From Muricea muricata (lineage: Eukaryota > Cnidaria > Anthozoa > Malacalcyonacea > Plexauridae): DNA of 64,000 nt. Below are positions 9,919-20,059 of the stretch, piece by piece (within the stretch, counting starts at the first letter, position 1; each line of letters begins with the position of its first letter). Location: NCBI GenBank assembly GCA_963855995.1, contig OY979718.1, positions 34,304,059-34,368,058 of the forward strand, given 5' to 3'. The translations under genes and the position numbers were made by a program. The notes beneath the pieces are model-generated. The model searched no databases. It had not been told where the DNA came from and saw only the letters and a program-made list of their open reading frames with translations.

Positions 9919-11400
9919 GGCGACGAGCTCCAACTCTTTTTTCGGTATTTTTGTACCCATGTCTGATCTTTATCTGTTGTTGGTGGGCTTGCCATTCCAA
10001 CCACTCGATCGCCATTTTACCGCTCCATTGCTTTTTAAAACCGTCGCTTTCCAGTCGTCGCGTATACTGTCCGGTTGGCATATCTTGCAGGATCGCCCAG
10101 AAGTATAGCGCATTGGCGTCGTAACCGACCACTTTCTTGCATGGTTTAGGCTCTAGATTCTTTCGTGTCATTTCTGCGTTGCGTATAAAAGTTTTGTCTG
10201 TTTCGTGGTATCGGTTAAATATTATACTTGGGCCACCGACGTTATTGTCTTTCATGGTATAGTATAAGTCTTTGTCTTTTTCGTTAAACAGTGAGAAATG
10301 CACGTTTGGAACATTCGAAAATAAATATTTCATCGTCAAACCTGGCACACTCACACCGTCTTTAACATGTCTATATCTCGCTCCTTCCAAAACTCGTTCA
10401 TCTTGTCAATAGCCTCGAAGAAGGGAACGACATCAAGATTATTATATCAAACCAAAAAGTCACGAAACGTTTCCATATTGTTATCGTTCCACACGCGCTG
10501 GCAGTACTCGTATTGTTCCTCGGAAATGGCGGTGTTGGAAAGCATTGAATGGAAGGTTTCAGAGGGCGGTAAGGTGGGTAAGTTTAACTTCTCCAGGGAG
10601 TCGACCTATTCGTTTGGAAAGTACCTTTGGTCTGTGTGCACTCGTAAGCTTTTAAAAATTGTTCGTAGGAGAATCCAGGAGCCAAGTAGTTTGTAATATA
10701 TATCGAGAAACTTCAAGTGTATTGTCTTGAGACATGTGGTTGTTGTTTCTTTTTATCACAAACTTAACTTGCTCATGTTTCACGAGGTGGGCAAAGAAAG
10801 GGTTTTTAGCGGCGTTGATATCATACTTTTCGGAATTGAAGCCCAGAAAAGGTAGTTCCATGAGATTAAGTTCCAGTTTTTCTTGCAATTTTTCTAATGG
10901 GTGAACCTTTGTATTTTCTTCCCCACTTTCCTCATTCTCACTCGCCTGACAAAAACGGAGGGAAAAAAAAATAAATGCTACACATATATATCACAAGCCC
11001 GGAAAGATAATTAGTAAATCATGACTAGAATTTTAAACCTCTAAAATTATTTACCTCATGCACTTCGTCCTCGCTTGCTTGACTAGCGTCCGCTTCATCT
11101 TGGGTCTCCTGCAAAAAAAAAAAATAAGAAAGAGTAATAAGAACAAAAACTACACAGATCAAGTTGACCAACAATATGGTCTATACCTGACTCAATGTGA
11201 GAAGACATTGCACCATTTCTTCAACGTCATCGCCACTTTCAGCACACACCTAAATAGTCATAATAGTAATAAGTACAAGTCTCGAAAATACCTAGGTGGT
11301 CAAACGCACAAGATACCTCACTGTTCACTATTCGTTGACTGATTTGGTCGAATACATGAGAGAAACGGTCCAACAATAGCGAATAGCTTTCCTGGCTAAT
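9902..11400 (-). pseudogene. Family-B DNA polymerase N-terminal and central part, right-arm copy
   Basis: Mirror copy of 8560-9918, extended by about 130 bp at its truncated end. The frame from 10390 to 9902 is intact through SVPGLTMKYLFS, the Cys-Lys-Lys-Val-Val-Gly-Tyr-Asp-Ala-Asn-Ala motif-A region (typical D-x-x-x-L-Y of these polymerases), PTGQYTRR and on to RVGARRLPV, where the junction ends it. Both nonsense codons seen in the left copy are also present here (TAG near 10607; TGA near 10447), but the extra A that shifts the left copy is absent. The right exon structure is mirrored at about 10900-11400 with matching donors and acceptors. Confidence 0.78.
9919..10048. other. Asymmetric centre (loop) of the palindrome
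   Basis: This ~130-bp stretch has no mirror partner. Read on the minus strand it continues the right-arm polymerase frame beyond the point where the left arm is cut (segments KKQWSGKMAIEWLEWQ and NTEKRVGARRLPV). The junction with the left arm near 9913-9925 falls on GGCGACGAG, where both original sequences share GCGACG. Confidence 0.75.
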
Positions 11401-11416
11401 TTCCACCAAATAGACG

Positions 11417-11743
11417 ATGGATAAGAGAACGCCGGGATTATTTAAATTAGAGTGGGAAGGAGATGGGATAATTAGTCTATGTAGTAAAACGTATTATTGT
11501 TTTGGGGATGGGAAAGACAAATTTAGTTGCAAAGGGGTTAACAAAAAGAATAATGTTATTAATAAAGATAAATATTTAGATGTAATTTTAAGTAAACGTA
11601 GTGGGTCGGGTGTAAATAGGGGATTCAGAGTTATGAACAATACAATGTGCACATATGTTCAAGTTAAAAACGCTTTTAGTTATTTTTATCCAAAACGTAA
11701 AGTTTTGGAAGACGGTGTTTCAACCATTCCATTAGATATTTGA
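11417..11743 (+). pseudogene. Family-B DNA polymerase C-terminal fragment, right-arm copy
   Basis: Mirror copy of 8231-8557: LFKLEWEGDGI, CSKTYYCFG, CKGVNKKNN and YFYPKRKVLEDGVS are recognisable, then a stop. Several substitutions relative to the left copy (for example Leu-Arg to Pro-Gly near the start and Thr to Arg near residue 68) give a feel for arm divergence. It ends facing the right terminus, the expected arrangement for a polymerase gene near a Polinton end. Confidence 0.75.
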
Positions 11744-12165
11744 TCTGTAAATAGCTATTTTGTGAATATATCTTTTCAACAACAACTAACATGTGTGCGT
11801 GTTATTACCATCTGTGTCTTATTTACTTTGCCCGAGGCGAATAAAACCTTGACAACACGGGGGATCATATAACACGATATATGTGGTTTTGGACAATAAT
11901 AGAATCGAGTTCGTGAGCGGGCATTGGTTTGTTTTGCTGAAACGGGACTCGCGGGACTTAATTTGTCCCTCCACGGGACTTTGTGTCCCTCCACGGGACT
12001 TTTGCAAAACCTAATATCACTTTGCGGGACTTGCGGGACACAATTTGTCCCTCCACGGGACTTTTACAAAAACTACTTTATTTGGTTTTGTGTTTAACAA
12101 TATTTAGTTATATGTTTAAGTTCTTTTAATTATATGTACAGTTACACTTTTGTTATAGTTATTAG

Positions 12166-12480
12166 TAGATCTGTAAGTCCTGAATCAGTTCATCGATTTC
12201 CTTTTGCCGAAGGAATTCGTCATACGCTTTCTTACGAATCCGTTTCCTTACTAGTAAATGTCTCCCCTGTCTTTCTCACTGTATATCGGTAAGATGGTGG
12301 CATACTAAACAGACAAACACAACCTGGCTCAAGGGGGTCTTCGTCAGGTTTCCACTCAAAGAAGTCACAAGCACTTTCTCTTGGATGAGGACAACAATAG
12401 AATAAACGATCCTGATTAGGACCCTCTTTCTTCACTTTCTTGGTGCGACATATCAGATCATGTCGGCAAAAGAGCGCGCC
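12166..12480 (-). pseudogene. GRF-type zinc-finger protein, right-arm copy
   Basis: Mirror copy of 7510-7812, with the same GPNQDRLFYCCPHP and DFFEW finger core and the same frame break before the AYDEFLRQKE tail. The open frame continues upstream into the 54-bp tandem repeats, where it encodes a repetitive VTYAIVALWLVKT pattern; I regard that extension as the repeat read in frame, not protein. Confidence 0.62.
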
Positions 12481-12484
12481 TATG

Positions 12485-12845
12485 GCGTACGTCACGGGGT
12501 ATACGTACACTGTTTTAACCAACCAGAGCGCGACTATAGCGTACGTCACGGGGTATACGTACGCTGTTTTAACCAACCAGAGCGCGACTATAGCGTACGT
12601 CACGGCGTGTGTACGTACGCGGTTCAACCAATCAGAGCACGACTATAGCGTACGTCACAGGGCATACGTACGCTGTTTTAGCCAACCAGAGCGCGGCTAT
12701 AGGGTACGTCACGGGGCATACGTACGCTGTTTGACCAATCAGGGTACGGCTATAACGTACGTCACGGTGTGTACGTCACGGGGTATACGTACGCTTTTCA
12801 GCCAATCAGAGCACGACTATAGCGTACGTCACGGGGTGCACGTAA
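12485..12845. repeat. 54-bp tandem repeats of the right terminal repeat (about 6 units)
   Basis: Units begin GCGTACGTCACGGGGTATAC and end CCAATCAGAGCACGACTATA, at about 12485, 12539, 12593, 12648, 12702 and 12755, with part of a further unit from 12822. Each carries ACGTCAC and a CCAAT or CCAAC box. There are about three more units than in the left arm, so copy number changed after the arms formed. Confidence 0.8.
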
Positions 12846-12867
12846 CGGCTTGTGTACGTAACGCATT

Positions 12868-13003
12868 GTGCACACCCCTCTGCACATCCCTGCACACCCC
12901 TCTGCACATCCCTTTGTGCACACCCCTCTGCACATCCGCACATCCCTCTGCACACCCCTCTGCACATCCGCACATCCCTCTGCACACCCCTCTGTACATC
13001 CCT
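12868..13003. repeat. C-rich subterminal minisatellite, right arm
   Basis: Modules of CACACCCCTCTGCACATCC repeat, the inverse of the block at 7140-7268. Confidence 0.8.
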
Positions 13004-13038
13004 AAAAAAAAGGGTCGATCGGCCCCTATATTACTACT

Positions 13039-13044
13039 CACATC
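13039..13044. repeat. Right 6-bp target-site duplication CACATC
   Basis: This directly follows the right terminus (TATATTACTACT) and matches 7093-7098 exactly. Confidence 0.85.
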
Positions 13045-13479
13045 TACCTTGAAATAAATTTGAAGATCGAAATATTCAGTAGTTTTGCAAACCTTATAAG
13101 GTTTCAGTTTTAGTGATATTGGGTATATGTGAATAATGAATAGTGCGCTTAGAAACCATTAACACCATCGGTTCTTCAAGAGCGCTCTTCACCATCTGAG
13201 AAATGGCTTTAAAAAATAAGTACAGTGAAACACGCAATTTGATTGGTCAGTCCTGCACCGGAAATTTCAAGTTAACATCGCTTCGCGTTTATACGAGATT
13301 TTTACGGGTATAAATTTGCCCGTACTAAAACTATTTCAACTTCTTAAAGGCAAATCAAACGCTAAAGCACAAAGTAAAGGAACTATAATCTTTTTATGAC
13401 GTCAAACGCTTATAGTAGCTGTAGCGATGAAAGTATACAATCGTTCTAATAATCCTGCATACCGTGCCTATAAAAAACT

Positions 13480-13890
13480 AAATCATATTTGCCCGCAATG
13501 CCGTGCCGTACTTCAAATGTTTGCAGTTTTGGTCAAACCAAATGGACAATTATCAGAAATAAACCGGTTTGCTTGAAAAAGTTGTCCTATTTAACTGGTC
13601 GGGCCGTTTCATCCGGTCCATTTCGTTCCATATACACTTTCTGGGTTTTCGTACCAGCTCCAGGATCTTAGCGATATATTTCTGGTCTTTCGGGAAATGG
13701 AAAGCGCATGCTCCAAACGGGATTTTCCAATCGAAATTTTTGCGTTCCATTTGCTCAGTTTCAAACCAGATGGGTTTTTCTTATATAAATGGTAAACAAC
13801 CCTAAACCCACGACGAGTTGGGATACAATGTTTCGATGTTAAAAACTCTCGTAAAATAAAAAAGAGTACAAGATGTTTAATAAACAATTA
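13480..13890. repeat. Possible interspersed repeat
   Basis: The minus strand holds overlapping open frames and wording such as ATGGACCGGATGAAACGG and CCCAGAAAGTGTATATGGA that I associate with a non-coding interspersed repeat common in corals and anemones. I see no terminal repeats that would fix the boundaries. The assignment rests on memory of similar sequence, so it is tentative. Confidence 0.35.
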
Positions 13891-15200
13891 AACGCCAAGT
13901 TTATCTAGTGACTTGTGTTGCTTGATTCATATATAAAAAGATTTTGTCGTAATGCACAACGATTATGCATAAAATCAAGACGTTAAATGATCATTAAAAT
14001 CGAGAGGTAATATCATGTGATGCGTTATATTTTCTTAGAACTAAAAGGAATGCTATTCAATGTACTAAGATACCATTATAGTATATAAAAAACATACAAA
14101 AAACAAAATCATTCATATATCAATTCTTCGCTTCGCTTTCCCAAAAACAACGTGCCAAAAGTAATTCCCAACAATACCTATATTACCCCCAAACATTATT
14201 ACTATCCTCAGTTTTCCGCCGCCACTGCTACGTCACAGGACACTATAACCATCACAATATTTGACTCAGAAAAATTCTTTATGACCAATGATTATACTTC
14301 AATTTTTGTTAGATTTGCATTTTCTGGGATATACATGTCTATATACAAGCAACAGATCCACAGTTTCATTATCGCGTTGTCTTTCCCCTTACATGCAATC
14401 GTCTTCGCATTAAAATTCATTTATTTTAAATACCTTTACGAGGATACTTTTCAAGCCTGTGACACAGCAAAAACCCATTGTATCGACATACATGTGATCA
14501 AAGAGATATCGCTGGAAATAGTTATTAATTAGAACGAGCGTAATAGCAAAGGGACATGAACGTGGTAGCCAAACTAAATATTATTGTCCATGTGCACAAA
14601 TCTCATAGTCCTAGAGGCTCCCATTTTTTATTGTCTTTTGGCTAATGAATGCTCGTCTCAGGCTTCCAGTGCATGGAATCGCATTTTCCTAGAGAAAAGA
14701 CAATTACCCCTTCAGGACCCCTTCATTGAGATGAAAGATACGTTCTTTCATCACCCGCAACGATCAAGTACATACAAATTGACGTTTCGAACGAAGACAC
14801 TGCGTTGGGAAGTTTTGGATGTGTAGTTGCTAGGAGGCTCCGACTAGAGACGTCTCGGAATCGTCCACTAGTTTTGCTTTATAGTTTAAGGTAGTGAAAG
14901 AACGTGTAGCGTTCGTGTACTGCACTACCAACGCTATCAACGTTAGTTTTGCTTATTGGCACGTACATAATTCTAGAACGTGTATGTTATTTACCAAGGT
15001 TGGCAAGCAAATTTGCATTACGTGTTCGAATTTTCTCCGGCCCTGCTGTATATCTTCTAGTTTGTACATTTTTGCCGACCAATGTGATTTGCTTCCTTTT
15101 GTTCGGCGTTTGGATCCCTCGCATCTGCATCATCAATATTTAGTGAAAACAGTTTGAACTTTTGCTTATTTCTTTTCAACTAGAATTCATTTTGTTTTCA
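13891..15200. other. Unassigned DNA with non-diagnostic open frames
   Basis: Plus-strand open frames at 14152-14532 and 14584-14826 were examined. The first has mixed hydrophobic segments but no recognisable domain, and neither has clear flanking splice sites with coding composition. I make no gene call. Confidence 0.35.
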
Positions 15201-15204
15201 TTTG

Positions 15205-15330
15205 TAAATAAATAGATGTAAATAGATGTAAATAATAAATAGATGTAAATAGAATTTGTAAATAAATAGATGTAAATAGATGTAAATAGATGTAAATAAA
15301 TAGATGTAAATAGATGTAAATAGATGTCTT
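15205..15330. repeat. AAATAGATGT microsatellite-like tandem array
   Basis: About ten imperfect copies of a 10-14-bp unit built from AAATAGATGTAAATA. Such arrays often mark the tail of a retroelement, but no LINE frame lies directly upstream. Confidence 0.85.
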
Positions 15331-16465
15331 TTTAATAATTTTTAAATATGAACTTTCGTGTTTTCTAGCTTTGTAACTTCAGCCAATATTCTAAATTCCT
15401 ATTAATCATGTAAATATATTATAGATCAGTTAAAGATTATCATTGTTGTAAAGTCACACGTTTGTTGTGTCTATAATTTTAATAAAGACTTGAATGAATA
15501 AAGACTTGAATGAATTTTGAAAGATTGAAGTTGGGTGATGAAGTCAAATTAACGGTGTTCAAATGCTGCTGTTTATGTTGTGATTCTACGTATTTTTTTG
15601 TTATTCCACGAGATCTGTGAAGGTATGTATCGCTGAAATTTTTATTTACTCTCAAGTTTTTATTTACTCTCAACAAGAATTGTATGCATGTCATTTAACA
15701 ACATGTACCTGTGCTCAGAGTTTGCTGACAGAGTTAATGTAGAACATACAAGTATTATTATGCTGTTTAGGTCCAGCACATCTGAAATGAAACACGTCAC
15801 TGACTGTATACGTTAGCAATAGGACTATACGTTTCGTTGCATTCATCCTTTATGATTTCAATAAATCGTATCCGTCAAAACGCTAAACAAGCACTTAATA
15901 AACTATTCGTGAAAAGCAAAAGTCTATTTTGGTATTAAGCGACACAAATCAGGAATATTTTTGTTTGTACAATAGCAAGAATATTAATTCTCAGTCAGTA
16001 AAGCGGTATGTTCAATCTTTCACCTCCTGAAACTGTTTTACGATTGAAATACTAATAGTTCAACGATGCGAATCATGGTTTATGTATAATGTCAACACCA
16101 ATGGAATGATGGAGTGAATTGTTTTAGCCCATTTTTTTCCCAAGTTTCAAGCTTTCCTTCTTTGCTGGCCGGGAGTTAAACGGCGGTTGGAACGTTTTCG
16201 AGTTGGAACGTTTTTAATTAACACTTGCTATAATATAATTACATATACATTTGCAGCCTCTTCAGAGCAACTAAAGTATCACAATATATATGTGCAAAAG
16301 CTTTATACAAAGCGAAATATTCTAAGGTTAGAAAAACGGTTAAATATTTAAAATAAGCAAATGAACAGGGCCATGGTTGTGCATCGCTATGATGATGATT
16401 CTTTCGTAGTTTTTCGGTCACGTGACCATATTATACCTTTTTTTGAATATTTAAATTCAAAGTAT
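15331..16465. other. AT-rich intergenic DNA, nothing recognised
   Basis: A short direct duplication (AATAAAGACTTGAATGA, around 15482-15512) is the only structure noted. No genes seen. Confidence 0.4.
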
Positions 16466-16469
16466 CCTC

Positions 16470-17118
16470 ATGTCAAATTCACACATAAATATCGTGTTTT
16501 CTAACGGTTTCTCAACATCCGTTTACCAGAAGCCTACGTTCACGGGTTTGTTTACTAATTTTGATAGTTTCATTCCTATTTCGTCCAAAAAATGTATTTC
16601 GTCCAAAAAATGTATTGAGATTTCATCGTCTTATGCTATTTTTTATGCTGAAGTTGAAATATTTAAAAAGATTCGAAATCAAATTGACAAACTATTTTCT
16701 TCGGCCTATCCACATGCTCATATTCGTTGAATTTTTCGAATCATGCAACGACTTTCAGCTTTTTTCCGCATTTCTTTAAGTTTAAGATTGTTTATAAATA
16801 CAAGTGTCAATGCTGCAATGCATTGTATGTTGGTGAAACCGTTCGCCATTTTCATAAGCGCATTTCTGAACAGGTGGATATCTCGGTCTAGATAACTAAT
16901 TACTTTTCTCAAAACCTGCTTTCTCTAATGTTCGTGATCATCGTCACGCGATCATAGATTTTGTGGTCATCTTAGCTCTCCTGATGATTTCTCCATTCTA
17001 TCCACATTGTTCTTCATCCTTTGAACTTTTGCTAAGAGAAAGTTTAATTATCTCTAAGCTTAAGCCCTCACTTAATGCCAGTCTCACTTCTGTGCCTTTA
17101 ACCCTTTATAATTAATCC
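16470..17118 (+). mobile_element. Penelope-like retroelement remnant (RT C-terminus plus GIY-YIG domain)
   Basis: The first part encodes NGFSTSVYQKPTFTGLFTNF, a signature late in the reverse transcriptase region of Penelope-like elements. Around 16785-16875 another frame encodes VYKYKCQCC followed by ALYVGETVRHFHKRIS, the GIY-YIG endonuclease core of these elements (here the Y-V-G-E-T box and a basic helix). A further frame ends LLRESLIISKLKPSLNASL before a stop near 17115, as expected for the C-terminus. Several frameshifts and a short tandem duplication (TTTCGTCCAAAAAATGTA at about 16579-16614) show it is dead. The 5' part of the reverse transcriptase is missing. Confidence 0.75.
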
Positions 17119-17562
17119 TACTATTAACTTTGCAGGACTTTTGTATGTATCTTGTGTTATATCTTGTAATGTTATATGTCCTTAGTGTTGTTATTGTTAA
17201 ATCACTATGATTTGCTTATTTTAAGTCTTTAACCGTTTTTTGTAACCTTAGAATATTTTGCTTTGTATCTATTGCTATTGTTTTGAAAAATATAGGCTCT
17301 TTCATTACTCCGAATGATAAAACAGAATCGACACTTTGCACGAAGAAGAAAACTTTGACTGTGAAAATCCTATATTTTTTACACTTTTGACTAGTCGTAC
17401 ACTTGCAAACGTTTTCTGCGATTGTGGAAATAACCTTATTCGTCATGAAAACCTTCTTTCGCGTGTCTTTACTTCGTGTAGATTTTTTTGAAATACTACG
17501 AGTATACTCAAACCGACAAAGTTGAACACGAATCCCTGGGGTCATTTTTAAGCAGTTTTCTC
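17119..17562. other. Likely 3' untranslated region of the zinc-finger gene (minus strand)
   Basis: This lies downstream of the stop of the zinc-finger exon on the minus strand. The open frame here does not resemble a domain. I see no clear polyadenylation site that decides the end. Confidence 0.3.
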
Positions 17563-17874
17563 CTAAACATGCGTAAGTGGCATCCTTAAATGTGTACATC
17601 GCTGTGTACGCTTGTGATCTCGTAATCTGTTAAGACGGGCAAATCCTCGTCCGCAGATATCACAAACATAAGGTTTCACGTCACGATGAATATGCATGTG
17701 TTGTTTCAGATTGCCCTGAAGACTGAAACATCGGCCACAGACGCTACATTGAAACGGCTTTTCTTTGGTATGTGTTCTTTCGTGGCATTCGTATGCACTG
17801 CGACTTATGAAGAGTTTCTTGCAATACAAGCACTGCCATTTTCCTTTTTGCCGAGTCGATAGCGTCATGGATAT
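17563..17874 (-). CDS. C2H2 zinc-finger protein, last exon (three fingers)
   Basis: A splice acceptor (polypyrimidine tract TTCTTACCTTCTAG, AG at 17876-17875) opens the exon in phase 0. From the first Met (17868) there are three fingers: Cys13/Cys16-His29/His33, Cys41/Cys44-His57/His61, and Cys69/Cys72-His85 with Cys91 or His93 as the last ligand. Linkers THTKEKP and IHRDVKP are TGEKP-like, as in sequence-specific DNA-binding proteins. It ends at TAG 17563. The Met could be the real start, but the acceptor and open frame just before it suggest an upstream exon with the rest of the protein. Nuclear DNA binding is the likely role; a Kruppel-type transcription factor cannot be identified further from three fingers. 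Confidence 0.75.
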   Translation of the reverse strand: MSMTLSTRQKGKWQCLYCKKLFISRSAYECHERTHTKEKPFQCSVCGRCFSLQGNLKQHMHIHRDVKPYVCDICGRGFARLNRLRDHKRTQRCTHLRMPLTHV

Positions 17875-17972
17875 CTAGAAGGTAAGAAAGTGTACAACTG
17901 ACTGAGCATACATCCGTGCATGTATTCAGCATTATTATACAGCGACAACAATTTAATTGAGATTGTCTTTCT

Positions 17973-18152
17973 AAAAGCGTAAACTATGAGCGCGCAAATT
18001 AAAGTTGGTGAATTATCGTTGTTGCAAGTAAATTTGCCGTCGTAAATTTCATATGTGCCATCGATGCTGTTTCAAAAAATTCGAGTTTAGAGGTGAAAAT
18101 CTGCAGCAACTCGTCATTCCTGGCGCGTTCATAGTTTACAGTTTACGCTTTT
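17973..18152. repeat. 180-bp element with ~22-bp terminal inverted repeats
   Basis: AAAAGCGTAAACTATGAGCG at the left end is matched, inverted and with one short insertion, by the right end (CGCGTTCATAGTTTAC...ACGCTTTT). The interior is non-coding. It fits a small non-autonomous DNA transposon, placed upstream of the zinc-finger exon. Confidence 0.6.
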
Positions 18153-18180
18153 GGACGGGAACCTTGAATTAGCTGTTTAT

Positions 18181-18420
18181 TAAGGCCTGTTTCTATGAGC
18201 GCGTCAAACCGGGCTGCCCCGGCCCAATCCGGGCTGGCCCGGTTAAGTCAGGTGGGTCTGCTTTTGCCGGAATCTCGCCTCGCATATACTTTCGATATAT
18301 TTTCAAAACTCCATTCATATGAAAGCGGGCCAACCCGCCTCTGCCGGGATCCCGTCTTGGCCGGGCTCAAATGAATGCATCAAGCGAGCCAGCCCGGCCA
18401 CACTGGGCTGGAAATCACAT
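18181..18420. repeat. GC-rich repeat rich in GCCCGG/CCGGGC
   Basis: Clusters of CCGGGCTGCCCCGGCCC, CCGGGCTGGCCCGG and GCCAGCCCGGCC occur at both ends of a less GC-rich middle. The motif TATGAGCGCG at its left edge also opens the 180-bp element just upstream. Probably an interspersed element whose ends can pair; boundaries are approximate. Confidence 0.5.
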
Positions 18421-19501
18421 CACTTCACTTCTGTATTTCGTATAAAGAGCACTCGGAAATTCATAACAAAAACAAATTAGTAAAACTAAGATTACTGAAA
18501 CAGATTATGGTGACTGAAATGCATTTTTGTGAAATAAAGACAGTATTGCAATCCCGCCATCACGAGCGGAATCTATTTATACAGGGTGTATATAAAAACC
18601 CGAACAAATCTAAAATCGCACTCTACTTCGCGAAACGTCTCAATGTGCGATTTTTTGTTGAAATAGACAGTTTGGGTGCTTATAATGTAGAATGAAGAGA
18701 AAAATGAAGAAATTTAAAACCGGGGGGGGTTGTATCATTTAAAACAAGTTAAATACGGCTTGCGCACGAACCTTTAATGCTAAATATAATACCGACTCCT
18801 GCCCATAGATATCTCGTATACACTAGATAGCGCATCTGCAAATCAAAAGTGAAGCCAAAAATCTCAGCGGCATCTCCTCATAGTAATAGGCGGCGCCCAT
18901 ATTGGTCGTTCCCACTCATGAAAAAAATGCTACAGGAAACACTATACTTTTCTGCATTTGTGTATTAAATACTTTTTAGCTGCATAAAAGAAGATTTATT
19001 GTCAACTTTGTCAATTTCCGCAATACAAAATACACAAATTGTCATGCTCCGTGTCAACTCGATCTGCGCCTGCGATCCGGCTTCAATTTTCGCCTGCTAA
19101 CAGTGTGGGATGCACCATATGAGATATCTATGCTCCTGCCGCGCGCAAGCCATTATAAATGTGTATACACTCGATTATACGCCCCCGGGTTATAAACATT
19201 TAAATTTTAGAATTTTTTATTACAACATAAGTATCCAAAAGCGAGCTAGCTCGCGATACCAAGCCAGGCCGGCTCGAAGAACAGCCTTTAATAAACAAAT
19301 GCTGTATGCGAAAAATGAAGCAGCAAGACGGAGCAAACATTCCTTAGGCGTTATGTGCCGTTTATCTCATTAAACTTTTTGCCGATATCAAAATAAACCC
19401 AGGGCCTAGCCGTAAAGCAGATGCGAAGAGATCTGTGTAAAGTGTCTTACATTAAACCAGCGGAGCTTGACGAGTTCAGTTAAAACAAAGAATTTGACCA
19501 T
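18421..19501. other. Unassigned intergenic DNA
   Basis: The open frames here have no recognisable domains. A G9 run lies near 18722. Nothing else was noted. Confidence 0.35.
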
Positions 19502-20059
19502 AGCCAGAAATGTGAGACAGCCACATTATGGTTCATTTATTCCAAAGGCGCTTTGTGAACAGATTATAGATCAATATGGTGCCATGATTTTACTATAATT
19601 TGTATTGCAAAGAAATTAGAAGTTAAAAACTTGGCGTATACAAGCTTCATTCCCGATTTCTCAACATCTTATCGTGCAGAAAATTTAGTTTTACATCACC
19701 TGATATTTTTACTTATCAATATTAGTTAGTTTTAATTGGTGCCAAAGCAATTTTATCACAACTGCAAATACTAGTAGACTTTTATGTGGCAAAAGCATGT
19801 GGAATATAATTGCGTTTGGCACCAATTAAAACTTACTAAACTTGATAAGTAAAAATATCAGGTGATGTAAAACTCATTTTTCTGCACGATAAGATGTTGG
19901 GAAATCGGAAATGAAGGTTGTATACGCCAAGATTTTAACTTCTCATTTCTCTGTAATACAAATTATAGTAAAATCATGGCATTATGCATATCTATAATCT
20001 ATACACAAAGCGCCTTTGGAATAAATGAATAATAATGTGACTGTCTCGCATTTCTGGCT
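19502..20059. mobile_element. 558-bp foldback element, ~250-bp arms
   Basis: The arm from AGCCAGAAATGTGAGACAG (19502) to about 19753 is mirrored by 19808-20059, leaving a ~54-nt loop. Arms show scattered mismatches and small indels. The interior has no coding potential, so it is a non-autonomous foldback or large MITE. No certain target duplication was found. Confidence 0.8.

Larger units (their letters stand above)
7099..13038. mobile_element. Palindromic Polinton/Maverick-like element (5.94 kb)
   Basis: The element starts AGTAGTAATATAGGGGCCGA and ends with its reverse complement, flanked by the 6-bp duplication CACATC. AG termini, 6-bp duplication and a family-B DNA polymerase all fit Polintons. 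Complete Polintons are usually 15-20 kb with unique interiors carrying integrase, protease, ATPase and capsid genes; none of these is present. Instead the whole element is one inverted duplication: left arm 7099-9918 (2,820 bp) is the reverse complement of 10049-13038 (2,990 bp), around an unpaired 9919-10048. Arms differ by a few percent by eye and by about 170 bp, mostly extra 54-bp tandem units in the right arm. The polymerase frames are broken, so the element must have been mobilised in trans or fossilised after forming. Alternative label: another self-replicating DNA transposon related to Polintons. Confidence 0.82.

Noticed and set aside
9825..10124. Open frames spanning the palindrome centre
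   Set aside because: They cross the junction between opposite-strand copies of the polymerase gene and read its complement, so they are artefacts.
12485..12845. Regularly spaced repeats that could suggest a CRISPR array
   Set aside because: Units are directly abutting 54-bp copies with no unique spacers, lie in a eukaryotic transposon terminus, and are mirrored at the other end.
7099..13038. Assembly artefact as the explanation for the palindrome
   Set aside because: Arms differ by substitutions, private indels, tandem copy number and an asymmetric centre, and a target duplication flanks the whole. Still, long reads should confirm it.
12440..13057. 205-codon open frame across the right terminal repeat
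   Set aside because: It is the tandem repeats read in one frame; the same repeats give open frames on the other strand and in the left arm.
17216..17599. 127-codon minus-strand frame downstream of the zinc-finger exon
   Set aside because: It overlaps the end of the finger exon in another frame and has no domain; treated as untranslated region.
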